NCBI GenBank assembly: GCA_030704615.1
Contig: CM060731.1
Span: 54,916,221 to 54,980,220, forward strand
Reading direction: 5' to 3'
Source: Takakia lepidozioides
Taxonomy: Eukaryota; Streptophyta; Takakiopsida; Takakiales; Takakiaceae
DNA: 64,000 nucleotides
Shown here: positions 31,108-42,500 of the stretch, piece by piece
Numbering within the stretch: the stretch's first letter is position 1
Layout: each line of letters begins with the position of its first letter
Notes under the pieces: model-generated
The model's database searches: none
What the model was told of the DNA's origin: nothing
The model's input: only the letters and a program-made list of their open reading frames with translations
Program-made: the position numbers and the translations under genes

Positions 31108-32175
31108 TAAAACAACCCATCGTAACTCACTTCTGTGTGCTCTGTTTCATTGTGTTCAAGAACTGCCGTAATTGGGCCACTGTTTACACCACACAGCCTC
31201 TGTCGTCCAACACCATGCGGGTGAGCCCGAATCCTTTCTTCCAAAAGTCCTCGGAGTACCTGTTCCAAGATGGCAAAGCTTGCAGTCCTTCCACAGGCTC
31301 TCCGTCCGAAATATCCAAGATGATCATATTGCAAGACCACTCTGTGGCTTTTCCTCCCCTCCTGCAATCCTTCCCTGCACACACCTTCTCAAAGAACGAG
31401 ACCATCTTCAGAAACCCAGGGGTGTTGGAAGGCTCTGCTTCAGTCGCCTTCTTCAGTGCTCTGCCCTTCAGACCCTCCATGGTCTTGATGTATGCCAACT
31501 TGGCTGCCCGTCCGTCCAGAGCCACCAAGAAACTCTCATTGACACACTGAACTACTGTTTCTGGCTCCAGTTTGGGCCTCTTCATTTCCACCGGCTCGAA
31601 AGGGTGCCCCCCCGGGGGGTTGAAGAGTGCCTTCTTGGCTGAGCCTGTTCTCATCCCTCTCGTGACAACGGTGGGCACAAGGGATTTCAGCTGCGTTTTG
31701 GGGGGTGGGCTGGTTGCAAAGTCTCCATCGTTGTCCTCTTCGTCACCCTCTTCCTGTTCTATCTGTTTCTGTTTCTTCGGCTTCTTCGGTGTCACAACTG
31801 CTGCTCCTTGCTGGTGAGTCCTCTTCTTTGACCCCTTCTGTTGAGCCTGCACAACTGCATCCACCGTCTTCTGTGCCATCTTAGCTGCCTTTCTGGATTG
31901 TTCTAGAGCAGCAGCGTCCTTTGCCGACTCAGGCCCAGCAGGGACACGTCTTTCCATTCTCTTCTCCTCCGCTTTCGCGTGCAGATCTTTCTCCGATTCA
32001 TCAACAAGTCCGCCAGACATGTCCAGGTACCACGGGCATCCAACGAGATGTGCGGCATGCCATTTGTTTCTGCATCTCTGGTAGGTAGACACAGCTTGGT
32101 CCCGACACAGTCCAAGCCATGAAAAACGGGGGCTCTTGCGCCAGGGCCCCTGTCTTAAGTAGCACGTATCTCATA
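31108..32175 (-). pseudogene. Second, partial copy of the ParB/methyltransferase-like gene
   Basis: One long exon on minus (open 32092-31184) matches the 26038-25142 exon of the first copy. It has YMRYVLLK...PPFFMAW, KWHAAHLVGCPWYLD, a Lys/Glu/Gln-rich linker with nuclear-signal-like KKPKKQKQ, QCVNESFLVALDGR, TPGFLKMVSFFEKV, then CNMIILDISDGEPVEGL and RYSEDFWKKGFGLTRMVLDD. The last part aligns with motif IV and the following helix of beta-class amino-methyltransferases, but the catalytic D/S-PPY reads DISD. An indel lies near 32110 and a TAA follows CVV at 31181. ParB, motif X and motif I parts are missing. Modules 1 and 2 bound it on the two sides. Confidence 0.65.
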
Positions 32176-32682
32176 TACCTGCAAGACAGTCAATATGCGT
32201 GAGCACAAGGTATGCACTTGGGGGCTGCTATTTCATGAGCCATGAGCCATGAGCGGCATGAGCCCTGAGCAGAGTCGTAAGTGTCGAAAAAAACATGAGC
32301 AGGACTATTTTCCGGAAATGAGTATCCGCGGGAATAAGGTTTAGGGTGTCATGGTCATAGGGGGAGAAGGACCTCCCGATGAAGGAGGTTCGACAATGTT
32401 TTTTAGAATTACATATTGAAAGGCAATGTTTCGCGAATGGTAGGGTGGTACTGCTCTGTACAATGGGGGCCCATTTCAGCCTACCAGCCACTTGCAAAAT
32501 CCACCCACACTCCCAATCCCAAACGAAATGAGGAATGATGCATTCTGGGAACGATGGATACAGAATAGAACAAAAAGAGGGCACAATGGGGTTTTTATTG
32601 ATCCACATGAATTGCATTTGAAGCACGTCTATTGTGCTGATTGTGCAAACAAATCTTTAGCCCTGTGCCTTCTGAATACAAG

Positions 32683-33395
32683 TCACGTTGTCAATGGGAC
32701 TTCGACTGCTCTGAGAACTAGCTCATGAGTCATCGGGCTCCTCCAGGTAAACTGGATTGCAGCCGTTGTACCGCCCCTGTTGATGTTCACCACAATGTCG
32801 TGCCCTTCAATCATACCACCATCGAATATGGAAAGCTTCACGTTTTCGTCGTCCACACCAATGCAAATGTCCCCATACAATGGAGAAGATGAGCGCACTC
32901 CTTCAGGAGTATAAGTCTCTCCGATGGAGTCCACCCACGTCCACTGGCAGCAGTTCCACCGCAACAGCATAGCAGTGTGCATTCTTCTGCATGGGTGCCC
33001 GTTGTAGCTGGGAAAATCGGAATCAAGGATGCGCAGGAGCCACGGACTCCTCAGATCAAGATCGTCACCCCGCTCGAAGGCGTAGTGGCCTAGGATATAC
33101 TCAAAAGCAGACAATGTTTCCACATTTGAACCAATATCTTCTGTGTAATCTGTGTACCAGATAACAATGTCTCCCGATGTGCCGAATACATTGCATAATC
33201 GAAGCCTCCATAAGGGCAATCGTCCCGGTTCCGGAAGCACGACATCCTTGCAAAGGAGGACCTGAGGACGTCTTTGATGCTGATGACAATGACCTTGCGG
33301 ACAGCAACGAAGCCCTTAGATTTTCGAAATGATGAGAAGCGGAAGAGCAGTGCGGGCTCCAATAATGGAACATCTGGGTCACACGTACCCACCAA
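32683..33395 (-). pseudogene. Module gene A2, frameshifted
   Basis: Nearly identical to gene A1. One G is missing at about 33181 (CGATGTGCCG here, CGATGTGGCCG in module 1), which splits the frame between the first 80 codons and the rest (32683-33190). All conserved blocks are otherwise present, including RWNCCQWTWVD and FDGGMIEGHDIVV. Confidence 0.75.
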
Positions 33396-33801
33396 TCATC
33401 GTGTAACGTGTTCATTACGCCAGCGGTGGATGAACCGATACCTCTTTCTCATCCACGGGGTACAGTTTGAAATCTGCCACCGAAGTTCATCCCCCGGATG
33501 GAAATTCGGCGCCGCATTTACATCGAAGGGGGGATGGACTTCGTCGTCTCGAGTGGCTATAGGCCCACCTGGCACTTACTGCCCATAGTTTGCATGGCAG
33601 GGAAGGAAACTGAAACGGCTACATTCATAGAGCAGCCAATCTTCATCCGTGCAAGTTCCTGTCGGGGGGAAATTTAAATGTGCCCTGGAGTGTTTGTGAG
33701 GAATTGCAGCGTTTGCTTGAATTTCTTCCAGGCACCGCGCTACTGCCTCCTCCATCCGGGAGTTGCTGTCATTGAGCGTACTCCGCTACTCTTTTTCAAG
33801 G
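33396..33801. promoter_or_regulatory. A/B intergenic region of module 2 with satellite-like monomer
   Basis: Same layout as in module 1. The palindromic block (GGATGGAAATTCGGCGCCGC) is at about 33498-33517, with near-complementary flanks CGAAGTTCATCCCCC and GGGGGATGGACTTCG. The monomer likeness continues to CCCACCTGGC at about 33572. Confidence 0.7.
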
Positions 33802-34380
33802 ATGTCGTGCCGCCGAAATCCTGCTGACTGCCCTTATCATGGCCACGATTATGCTATGTTCAAACCAGAATCAGGAGACATCATTGTCTGGCTCTCTGTT
33901 TTCACAGACGCTTCTGGAATCAAGCGGGAGTCTTTGCGTGCAATGGAGTATCTGGAGGGCTATTACCGCTTTGAGCGAGGTGAGGGCGAGGGTCAATGCG
34001 GTCCATGGGTCCTAAAAATTGTTGACCTCGATATACCAAGGTGGAATGGGATGCCGGACAGATCACGCACGGCCTCACTTTGGCGCTGGAACTGCTGCCA
34101 GTGGACCAGGGAGGACGGCACCGGGGAAAACTATATTCGTGGAGTTCACTCCGCTTTTCCAGTGTATGAAGACATTCGACTGAGTTGCAAAGACGAATCG
34201 CACGGGCACAGGAGGCCCACAGTGACCTTGTCAATGTATGATGGTGGTATGATTGATGGGCATGACATTGTCGTCAGCTCCACCAAGGGCACCAGATCAA
34301 CCGCATTGCAGTTTACCTCGAGGTGCCGCATCAGTAATGAGCTTGTTTTGAGGGCTATCGAAGTTCCGTCGACTTGGTGA
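33802..34380 (+). CDS. Module gene B2, intact, unknown function
   Basis: 192 codons from the ATG at 33802; an in-frame open stretch extends about 13 codons upstream. It is homologous to gene A throughout: DCPYHGHDYAMF, YLEGYYRFERGEGEG, WVLKIVDLDIPRWNGMPD, LWRWNCCQWTRED, LSMYDGGMIDGHDIVV, RISNELVLRAIEVPSTW. No transmembrane segment or signal peptide is evident. I do not recognise the family. AATAAA at 34449 could serve polyadenylation. This B copy is whole, while its A partner is broken. Confidence 0.6.
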   Translation: MSCRRNPADCPYHGHDYAMFKPESGDIIVWLSVFTDASGIKRESLRAMEYLEGYYRFERGEGEGQCGPWVLKIVDLDIPRWNGMPDRSRTASLWRWNCCQWTREDGTGENYIRGVHSAFPVYEDIRLSCKDESHGHRRPTVTLSMYDGGMIDGHDIVVSSTKGTRSTALQFTSRCRISNELVLRAIEVPSTW

Positions 34381-34628
34381 CGCCTATGTAGAAGGAGGAA
34401 GGGCTTAGATTTGTCTGGAGTTGCTAAATGTGACACACCCTGTTCGATCAATAAAACAACCCATCGTACCTAGCGCAAAGCAAGTGCCAATGCTTGCACA
34501 ACTATGTCTGGCATTGCCATCACTACCTGCATCCCAAGAACATCCATCCAGTTACAAAATGCAAGCAGGGAGGGCAAGAGGCACATATCAGAGGAAGACA
34601 TGGAGAGGATTTATTGTGCCCAGCTCAC

Positions 34629-36403
34629 CTGCAAGCCTTCATCCACCTTCTCCTCTTTGGGGGACATTTCTCCCTCTGAAGCAGTGCCTACCACACTTGA
34701 GTTTTGATTGGACTGGCTTCCATAAAAAGCGACCACCTCAGCAACAGTTCCCCCGTCTTTGAAGCAATCACGTGGCATGCGTTCAACACGGACCTCTGAG
34801 GCAGGCCCTGCAAATTCCATCAAAAGCTACACCCACAAATGCACTTAAGAACATCAACAAACTTCTTCTTACTGCCCTGCACAAGCTCCCAAATCCCTTA
34901 TACACAAAACCACAAAAGAGTAGGAATAATTGCAACAGCAACGCGGTATACCCACCTTTTCAGTTGCTGAAGCCAGAGGTGTTGCAAGGAGGAGCTCAGC
35001 TAGGGAACATGTCAGCAACCGTGCCTCCAGCTCAGTACGCATCACCGTGTCCTTAAAATCTCCATACATAACATCCCCTGTTGCAGTCTCTACAGCCACA
35101 ACCCCAAACCGTGTATCAAAACTGCTTGCTTTTCTGTCTCCTTTTAACCCAAATCGCCCCCCCTCTTCAGCAGTAGCCATCTCACCCATTCTTCCGGGCA
35201 GGCCGACACGTGCCTTGTTAGGGCTCCAGCCATGCAATAATGGTTGTTCTGCAATGCACATGAGATAGGTACTCAAGCGCCCAACCCTTCCCTGTGTCTC
35301 TCCTCCTAGATCTTCAGCAGCCTCAAGGGTTGCCGGGGTGTAGAGGGCCGAGAGATTACGGGTGAAAGGCCCAGTTTTGTTTGCCCCGTGTGCTTTGATT
35401 GCAGCTGTCTCTGTTTGTCTGACAACCCCAACTTTATACCCAGATTCCACAAGGCGCCGCACATGCACATGAAGTTTGAAAGTGGGAATGCTTGTTGTGA
35501 GAAAGTTGTGGTCATAGTGGGCAAAGATGCCCAGCACATGCGCGGCTGTGTCTGCATCACCTCCAAAGAACCGAAACTTATAGCCCACTTCAATTAGCAG
35601 CACCACATCTGGGTACCTAGATCACCCAATGAAACAGTCTGTCTCAGTATTTGTCCATGGGTCTATTTATTCCATGGTCATTCACAAAACTGCAAAGTGG
35701 GCCAACAATATGGAACATATATTCTCTCTTTAAAGTAACTGCAAGTTCAAAGGGCAATAAAACACTCCTCAAATATGAACTTGGCTAGAGAGTCCCAAAG
35801 GAATGTTCTGGCTATTATGAAGAGGGTATGTACCTGGCCTTGAGTTCCACCACTTGCTGCTCAAGAGGGGTGTAAGTAACTTTTCCCAAGGACGGCTTTC
35901 CATACCAGGCCTCCTGCACCACACCATTCTGGTCGTTGTGGGCCAATAACTTTTCAACGAACTTCTTGTGCCGGACTGGATTAGAAGCAGGGACGGAGAC
36001 CTGATTGATACTCTGAACTGAGGGTTTCTTGCGTACTTTGACTAGGTTGGCAGAAATCTGCAGGGACATATCTGGTTCTCCTGAAGGACAACCATTGAGG
36101 GAGTCAAAAGTATCTCCTCCTGGCTTGTGAAGTCTGGTTTCCAGCTCCTTAGAAGCTTTGTCCAGTACATTACAGTTGCTGACTCCAGTGTCCACCTCTC
36201 TCTGCTCCTTGACTATGTTGTTGAAGTCACATGGATTGGGCTGTGACAATAGCTCGCTATCAGTTTCGAGTTCTTAATATCCTCAGTTCCTGTACCCTGA
36301 GTAGCTCCATCAGACAGAGGTCTGTTGGAAAGAGTACGTTTCTTGTGACATGGAATAGCTGTTGAATCGACGTCACCCTCCCTCCCACCTGCAGCATACT
36401 TGA
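34629..36403 (-). CDS. MSH3: MSH3 mismatch-repair protein, N-terminal exons only
   Basis: Exons on minus: about 36403-35834, 35616-34956 and 34826-34629, with clean GT-AG borders in phase (GCCAG|GTACAT and ATCTAG|G; GAAAAG|GTGGGT and GTGTAG|C). They encode the pre-mismatch region YTPLEQQVVELKAR, the MutS domain I core (YPDVVLLIEVGYKFRFFG, VGVVRQTETAAIKAHGANKT, LSALYTPATLEAAED) and the start of the connector (LLMEFAGPASEVRVER, CFKDGG). MSH3 pairs with MSH2 to recognise insertion/deletion loops in nuclear DNA. Clamp, lever and ATPase exons (Walker TGPNMGGKS) are not in the window; module 2 begins 160 bp past the last donor. A 1-nt frame change near 36258 in the poorly conserved N-terminus needs an unseen intron or is damage. 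Confidence 0.8.
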
Positions 36404-36749
36404 TGGTCAAGATACACAAATTTAATTGTTCATGCTTTCCAAGCATACCCAGGCATACACAGTTAAAAATGTAGTCATTATGGAGCAGGACTAGAGTGGT
36501 TGCCCCTTCCCTCCGTGCTCCCCCAAGCCATAGTCAGAGATTGAAACACGCCTGCTAAGACCAAGCTGACTCTCCCAAGAACGGCGAGCTTGCTTCTCCT
36601 CATCTCCTCTCCTCCTCCTCTCCTCCTTCATGCATCATTTGCTCAACGCCTCCATCCCACGCCCCTGCATATCCTGCTATCATCGCGTTCCATCCCTCGG
36701 CTATGTGGTGTGGCGCAGGAGACAAAAAAACGCCAAGTCCCAGCCCTCC

Positions 36750-37151
36750 TTTCTGTTCACGATTACCCTAATGGGCAACCTTATTAGCAACTTTTTAACT
36801 TTTTTAAACCTAATGGGCAACCTTATTTGCATTATATGTGCCTTCAAAATGACACGTGTAGTGATGGAAACTGTGAAACCATCCTCAGTCATGGAGTCAT
36901 AAGATTCTATGAAACGTCATCCACGTGTAGTCAAACATATCACACTGGTCATATAAACCATCCCTGTCATCATGGTCAACAATTTTTGACCAATGCTCCC
37001 TAACTTTCCGGAGTCATGTAGTGATATCCATTACTACAAAGTCATAAAACTATGACTGCAATGCATTTCAGCGCTCTGTAGTCATCTACCTAGTGCAGTT
37101 TTTATGACTCCGCCAAAGCCGTAGTCCTAAAAACGCTCATCTCTTGTAGTG
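36750..37151 (-). mobile_element. Possible CACTA (En/Spm) transposon end
   Basis: On minus from 37151, CACTACAAGAGATGAGCG has the CACTACAAGA terminus usual for plant CACTA elements. GTAGTCAT/ATGACTAC words recur within the next 250 bp (37070, 37020, 36910), resembling subterminal repeats. The opposite end and a 3-bp target duplication were not found, so the left limit is a guess. Confidence 0.45.
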
Positions 37152-37232
37152 ACTCCCTTCTTCCTCCATTGTATCTACCCGTTGCATAATCCCCAACGTC
37201 GCTTGCTCTTCGGGCGTTAGGTGTACAGTATG

Positions 37233-37949
37233 TCAAATCATTTGGAGTAACAAGGGAGTCGCCATAGTAACAGTTGCTTCCTTCTTCTTCTTTGTCAACC
37301 GGATCAGTTCTTGGGTTAACTTCTTCAATAAGAAGCTTGCCCAATTCACGATTTGCCCATTGAGGCAAATCAACACTTGATTGATTAGCTCCTTGGTACA
37401 GTAGCTGTGGTTTTGCTTGAGGCAAAGCAACGTGCTAAGTACCGGGGCTATCTTCCTAAAGCCGGGGCTTTTGCTGTGGCTGCATGTGTAGCCCTGATGT
37501 GCTTGGTTGAGATTCTCAAACAAATCTGCAAGTACAAACCTTGGAGGTTTGCCGCTGTACGCTGGTACATCCAGACTGTGAAGGTGAAACACTTCCGCCA
37601 AGTACTTCTCCGTCAGCAGGATGTGTGTGTCATGGACATTTGTGCTCCGAGTGCTGGTGTTGTAATTCTCCAAGAACTCCCTGCACAGCTCGTCATGTTT
37701 CAGGTTCCAGTCCAGCGTGGTGATGAAGTATCGCAGGCCAAGACTGTCCAACGTCTCCTGTGTCTCTGTAACCTGTTCAATCTTCCGCAATGCCGGGCTG
37801 ATTTTGAAATTCACTTGCGCATAAGAACTTGGTGCCTTCTGCTTGGTGCCTGCCATTTCTCTTAGTCTTGCGGTTGCTATAAGGAATTGGAGCACCAATT
37901 CCCGTATCACAAGGAGTATGAAGCACACTGGAAGTTGTGTATACAGCAA
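37233..37949 (-). CDS. Additional 3' ORF of a Tat-like retrotransposon (unknown protein)
   Basis: 238 codons open on minus, downstream of integrase in the element's direction. Readable parts include FKISPALRKIEQVTETQETL, LRYFITTLDWN, LLTEKYLAEVFHLHS and CTKELINQVLICLNGQIVNW. No catalytic motif, signal peptide or clear membrane segment is seen after the first 25 residues. Extra ORFs between integrase and the 3' LTR are known in Tat/Ogre-type Ty3 elements. I assign it by position, not by sequence family. Confidence 0.5.
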   Translation of the reverse strand: MLYTQLPVCFILLVIRELVLQFLIATARLREMAGTKQKAPSSYAQVNFKISPALRKIEQVTETQETLDSLGLRYFITTLDWNLKHDELCREFLENYNTSTRSTNVHDTHILLTEKYLAEVFHLHSLDVPAYSGKPPRFVLADLFENLNQAHQGYTCSHSKSPGFRKIAPVLSTLLCLKQNHSYCTKELINQVLICLNGQIVNWASFLLKKLTQELIRLTKKKKEATVTMATPLLLQMI

Positions 37950-38269
37950 TTTCTAGTTTGCGGAAGAGAAGGTGAGGAGTTCACTTTTGGGTTTAAGTAG
38001 GGGTTCTCCTCTAACTTCTCTCGAGGTTGTCGTGGAGGTAATTCTGTCCTGCTGGTTGTCTGAGTTTAAAGTGCAGTTAGCTTTAATTGCTGGGCCCAGG
38101 CTTACCAAGAAGCATTTAGCCTCTGGTAACGGTTTTGAGAAAACTTCATCCCTTTTGTGCTTGATTTTCTTCCGTTGGTTTTTTCTTCGTGATTTGCTTT
38201 GGTTAAAACTGATGGTCGTTGATGATTGTCCAGTTTCCGTCAGTTTATGTTCATCCCTCTGAGCTGTGT

Positions 38270-38821
38270 TCATCCACTTTGGTACGTGGTCTGTTTTAGA
38301 TGGACGGCGTGGGCGCAGTACTTGCAGCTTGGTTTAATGGCTTTGCCCTTATCATCCGCCGTCTTTTGGCAATCCGTTGGATTGCGCCGTCGTTCTGCCT
38401 CCGTGTTATGATCAAAGGGTAGTGGTGTATGATTACTTTGGTCGGTGGGGTGATCTGGAGCGTACATCTCGGAGTTTAACACAAGCAGTGACTCGTTGGC
38501 TGCTTCGTATTCGTTCACGGTTCTGTAGGGCATTTGTGTTGGCCACGGTTCACCATACGGTATACGGGGTGGTCATGATGTCCTCCAGATGAATAGTGGT
38601 CTAGCCGTCGTGGTGCCCTGAATTCGTGTTGCCACCTGTCTTAGTACATGTTGATTCACCGTGTCGTGATGAATGTAGTAGGCATTGGTGGTTTCGCGCT
38701 CCTCATCTTCAGTTTGATCTTCCTCGTTGGCGTATAAATCATGTATAAGGGCTTTGTCATGTATTCCCTGGTAGCCTTTTAACTTGTTAATATTAATTCG
38801 TCCCACGAATTCTTGTTCCAA
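38270..38821 (-). pseudogene. Region after integrase, degraded ORFs
   Basis: From 38821 minus, LEQEFVGRININKLKGYQG continues the integrase C-terminal tail after an in-frame TAG at 38825-38827 (C-to-T change of a Gln codon fits). It is followed by an acidic piece (EEDQTEDEERETT) and short frames to 38270. It is the 3' continuation of the element's pol, no longer open. Confidence 0.6.
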
Positions 38822-38824
38822 GGT

Positions 38825-39592
38825 CTACAAATCAACAGTTCCATTGTCATGTACCCTTTTGATTTGAAATGGTCGCATCCATGGCATTTTCAATTTTCCG
38901 CCCAGTTTGATCTTCTTGATTTTAGGTAACCACAAAACAATGTCCCCATCCTGGAAAGATTTCTCTTTCCCTTCGGATATTCTTTTCCTTCGCTGTTCCT
39001 GAATCCGTGCCATGTTATCTGCGGCATCTGCTCGAACTTCTTCCAAATGGAATAACTCATATTCCCTGACTCGTAAGGATTCTTCTAAACCCCATCGTTC
39101 ATGAGTTCCGGTTCGTAGTGTGGGTATCATACATTCAATGGGTAATAGTGCCTCTGCTCCATACACCAGTTGAAATGGTGTATGCTTCGTGGTCACCTTG
39201 TATGATGTCCTGAATGCCCATAGTGCTGTGTTCAATTTGGTGTCCCAATCTGTACGATTGGCATTTACTATCTTGGTTAAGATAGTGCATAATATTTTGT
39301 TGGTAGATTCGGCCTGACCGTTTCCTTGAGGATAGTAAGCAGTACTCTTGTGATGTACAATCATGAACTCCTCCGTCAAGCATTTTATGGCATCATTTAT
39401 GAAATGTGATCCCTGATCACTGACGAATTCCAGTGGGCAACCAAATCGTGTGATGATGTTTTCATATAAGAATTTGGCTGTTGATCTGGCAGTGTTGTCT
39501 CTTAGTGCCTTGGCCTCTACCCATTTGGTAGTGTAGTCAGTGGCCGTGAGGATGTATTGGTTTTGTGTGTACCTTGCTGGAGGTTTAATGTG
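38825..39592 (-). pseudogene. Ty3/gypsy integrase core, truncated by satellite
   Basis: On minus, [20 protein letters not shown] starts right at the satellite border (about 39588). The DDE core follows: Asp in [11 protein letters not shown], Asp in FVSDQGSHF and Glu in [10 protein letters not shown]. Then come [12 protein letters not shown] and the C-terminal basic domain ([14 protein letters not shown]). The HHCC zinc domain and everything upstream (RT, RNase H) is replaced by satellite. It would have inserted element cDNA into chromosomes; without its N-terminus it cannot. The GAEALLPIE style fits Tat/Athila-like elements. Confidence 0.85.
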
Positions 39593-42500
39593 TCGGCCAG
39601 GTGTCGGCCTCTCCCCCCGAGACGACTTCATCTGGCCGGCCCGGATGGAAAAACGGCGCCGAATTTCCATCCGCGGGATGTTCTCTGTCGGCCAGGTGTC
39701 GGTCTCTCCCCCCGAGACGATTTCATCCGGCCGGCTCGAATGGAAAAATGGCGGCGAATTCCCATCCGGGGGATGTTCTTTGTCGGCCTTGTGTCGGCCT
39801 CTTCCCCCGAAACGACTTCACCCAACGGGCCTGGGATGGAAATTCCACGGCAAATTTCCATCCGGGGGATGTTCTCTGTCGGCCAGGTGTCGGCCTCTCC
39901 CCCCGAGACGACTTCATCAACGGGCCTCGGATGGAAATTCGGCGCTGAATTTCCATCCGAGGGATGTTCTCTGTCGGCCAGGTGTCGGCCTCTGCCCCGG
40001 AAACGACTTCATCCGGCCGGCTCGGATTGACAAACGGCGCCGAATTTCCATCCGGGGGATGATCTCAGTCGGCCAGGGGTCGGCCTCTCCCCCCGAGACG
40101 ACTTCATCCAGTGGGCCTCGGATGGAAATTCGGCGCCGTTTTTCCGTCTGGGGGATGTTCTCTGATGGCCAGGTGTCGGCCTCTCCCCCCGAAACGACTT
40201 CATCCAAGGGGCCTCGGATGGAAATTCAACGCCGAATTTCCATCCGGGGGATGATCTCTGTCGGCCAGGTGTCGGCCTCTCCCTCCAAGACGACTTCATC
40301 CAACGGGCCTCGGATGGAAATTCCGAGCCGTTTTTCCATCTGGGGGATGTTCTCTGTCGACCAGGTGTCGGCCTTTCCCCCCGAGACGACTTCATCCGGC
40401 CGGCTTGGATGGAAAAACGGCGCCGAATTTCCATCCGGGGGATGATCTCAGTCGGCCAGGTGTCGGCCTCTCCCCCCGAGACGACTTCATCCAACGGGCC
40501 TCGGATGGAAATTCGGCGCCGTTTTTCCATCCGAGGGATGTTCTTTGTCGGTCAGGTGTCGGCCTCTCCCCCCGAGATGACTTCATCCGGCCGGCTCAAA
40601 TGGAAAAACGGCGCCGAATTTCCATTCGGGGGATGATCTCAGTCGGCCAGGTGTTGGCCTCTCCCCCCGAGACGACTTCATCCAACGGGCCTCGGATGGA
40701 AATTCGGCGACGTTTTTTCATCCGGGGGATGTTCTCTGTCGGCCAGGGGTTGGCCTCTGCCCCTGAGACGACTTCATCTGGCCGGCTCGGATGGAAAAAC
40801 GGCGCAGAATTTCCATCCGGGGGATGATCTTAGTCGGCTAGGTGTCGGCTTCTCCCCCCGAGACGACTTCATCCAACGGGCCTCGGATGGAAATTCCGCG
40901 CCATTTTTCCATCCGGGGGAAGTTCTCTGTCGGCCAGGTGTCGGCCTCTCCCCCCGAGACGGCTTCATCCGGCCGGATCGGATGGAAAAACGGCGCCGAA
41001 TTCCCATCCGGGGGTTGTTGTTTGTCGGCCATGTGTCGGCCTCTCCCCCGAGACGACTTCATCCAAGGGGCCTCGGATGGAAATTCGGCGCCGAATTTCC
41101 ATCCGGGGGATGTTCTCTGTCGGCCAGGTGTCGGCCTCTCTCCCCGAGACGACTTCATCCAAGGGGCCTCGGATGGAAAATCGGCGCCGTATTTCCGTCC
41201 GGGGGATGTTCTCTGTTGGCCAGGTGTCGGCCTTTCCCCCCGAGACGACTTCATCCGGCCGGCTCGGATGGAAAAACGGCACCGTTTTTCCGTCCGGGGG
41301 ATGTTCTCTGTCGGCCAGGTGTCGGCCTCTCCCCCTGAGACGACTTCATCCAACGGGCCTCGGATGGAAATTCGGCGCCGTTTTTCCGTCCGAGGGATGT
41401 TCTTTGTTGGCCAGGTGTCGGCCTCTCCCCCCGAGATGACTTCATCCGGCCGGCTCGGATGGAAAAACGGCGCCGAATTTCCATCCGGGGGATGATCTCA
41501 GTCGGCCAGGTGTCGGCCTCTCCCCCCGAGACGACTTCATCCAACGGGCCTCGGATGGAAATTCGGCGACGTTTTTCCATCCGGGGGATGTTCTCTGTCG
41601 GCCAGGGGTTGGCCTCTGCCCCTGAGACGACTTCATCCGGCCGGCTCGGATGGAAAAACGGCGCAGAATTTCCATCCGGGGGATGATCTTAGTCGGCTAG
41701 GTGTCGGCTTCTCTCCCCGAGACGACTTCATCCAACGGGCCTCGGATGGAAATTCCGCGCCATTTTTCCATCCGGGGGATGTTCTCTGTCGGCCAGGTGT
41801 CGGCCTCTCCCCCCGAGACGACTTCATCCGGCCGGCTCGGATGGAAAAACGGCGCCGAATTCCCATCCGGGGGTTGTTGTTTGTCGGCCATGTGTCGGCC
41901 TCTCCCCCCGAGACGACTTCATCCAACGGGCCTCGGATGGAAATTCGGCGCCGAATTTCCATCCGGGGGATGTTCTCTGTCGGCCAGGTGTCGGCCTCTC
42001 CCCCCAAGACGACTTCATCCAAGGGGCCTCGGATGGAAAATCGGCGCCGTATTTCCGTCCGGGGGATGTTCTCTGTTGGCCAGGTGTCGGCCTTTCCCCC
42101 CGAGACGACTTCATCCAACGGGCCTCGGATGGAAATTCGGAGCCGTTTTTCCGTCCGGGGGATGTTCTCTGTCGGCCAGGTGTCGGCCTCTCCCCCCGAG
42201 ACGACTTCATCTGGCCGGCTCGGATGGAAAAACGTCGCCGAATTTCCATCCGAGGGATGATCTCAGTCGGCCAGGTGTCGGCCTCTCCCCCCGAGACGAC
42301 TTCATCCAACGGGCCTTGGATGGAAATTCCGCGCCGTTTTTCCATCCGGGGGATGTTCTTTGTCGGCCAGGTGTCGGCCTCTCCCTCCGAGACGACTTCA
42401 TCCGGCCGGCTCGGATGGAAAAACGGCGCCGAATTTCCATCGGGGGGATGTTCTCTGTCGGCCAGGTGGCGGCCTCAACCCCGAGACGACTTCATCCGGC

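Larger units (their letters stand above)
32215..34470. repeat. Module 2: second copy of the 2.2-kb A/B unit
   Basis: Direct repeat of module 1, running from TGGGGGCTGCTATTTCATGA to AATAAAACAACCCATCGTA. A small insertion (GCGGCATGAGCCCT) expands the ATGAGCC repeats at its left end. To the right, MSH3 sequence begins within about 160 bp. Divergence from module 1 is a few percent by eye. Confidence 0.85.
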
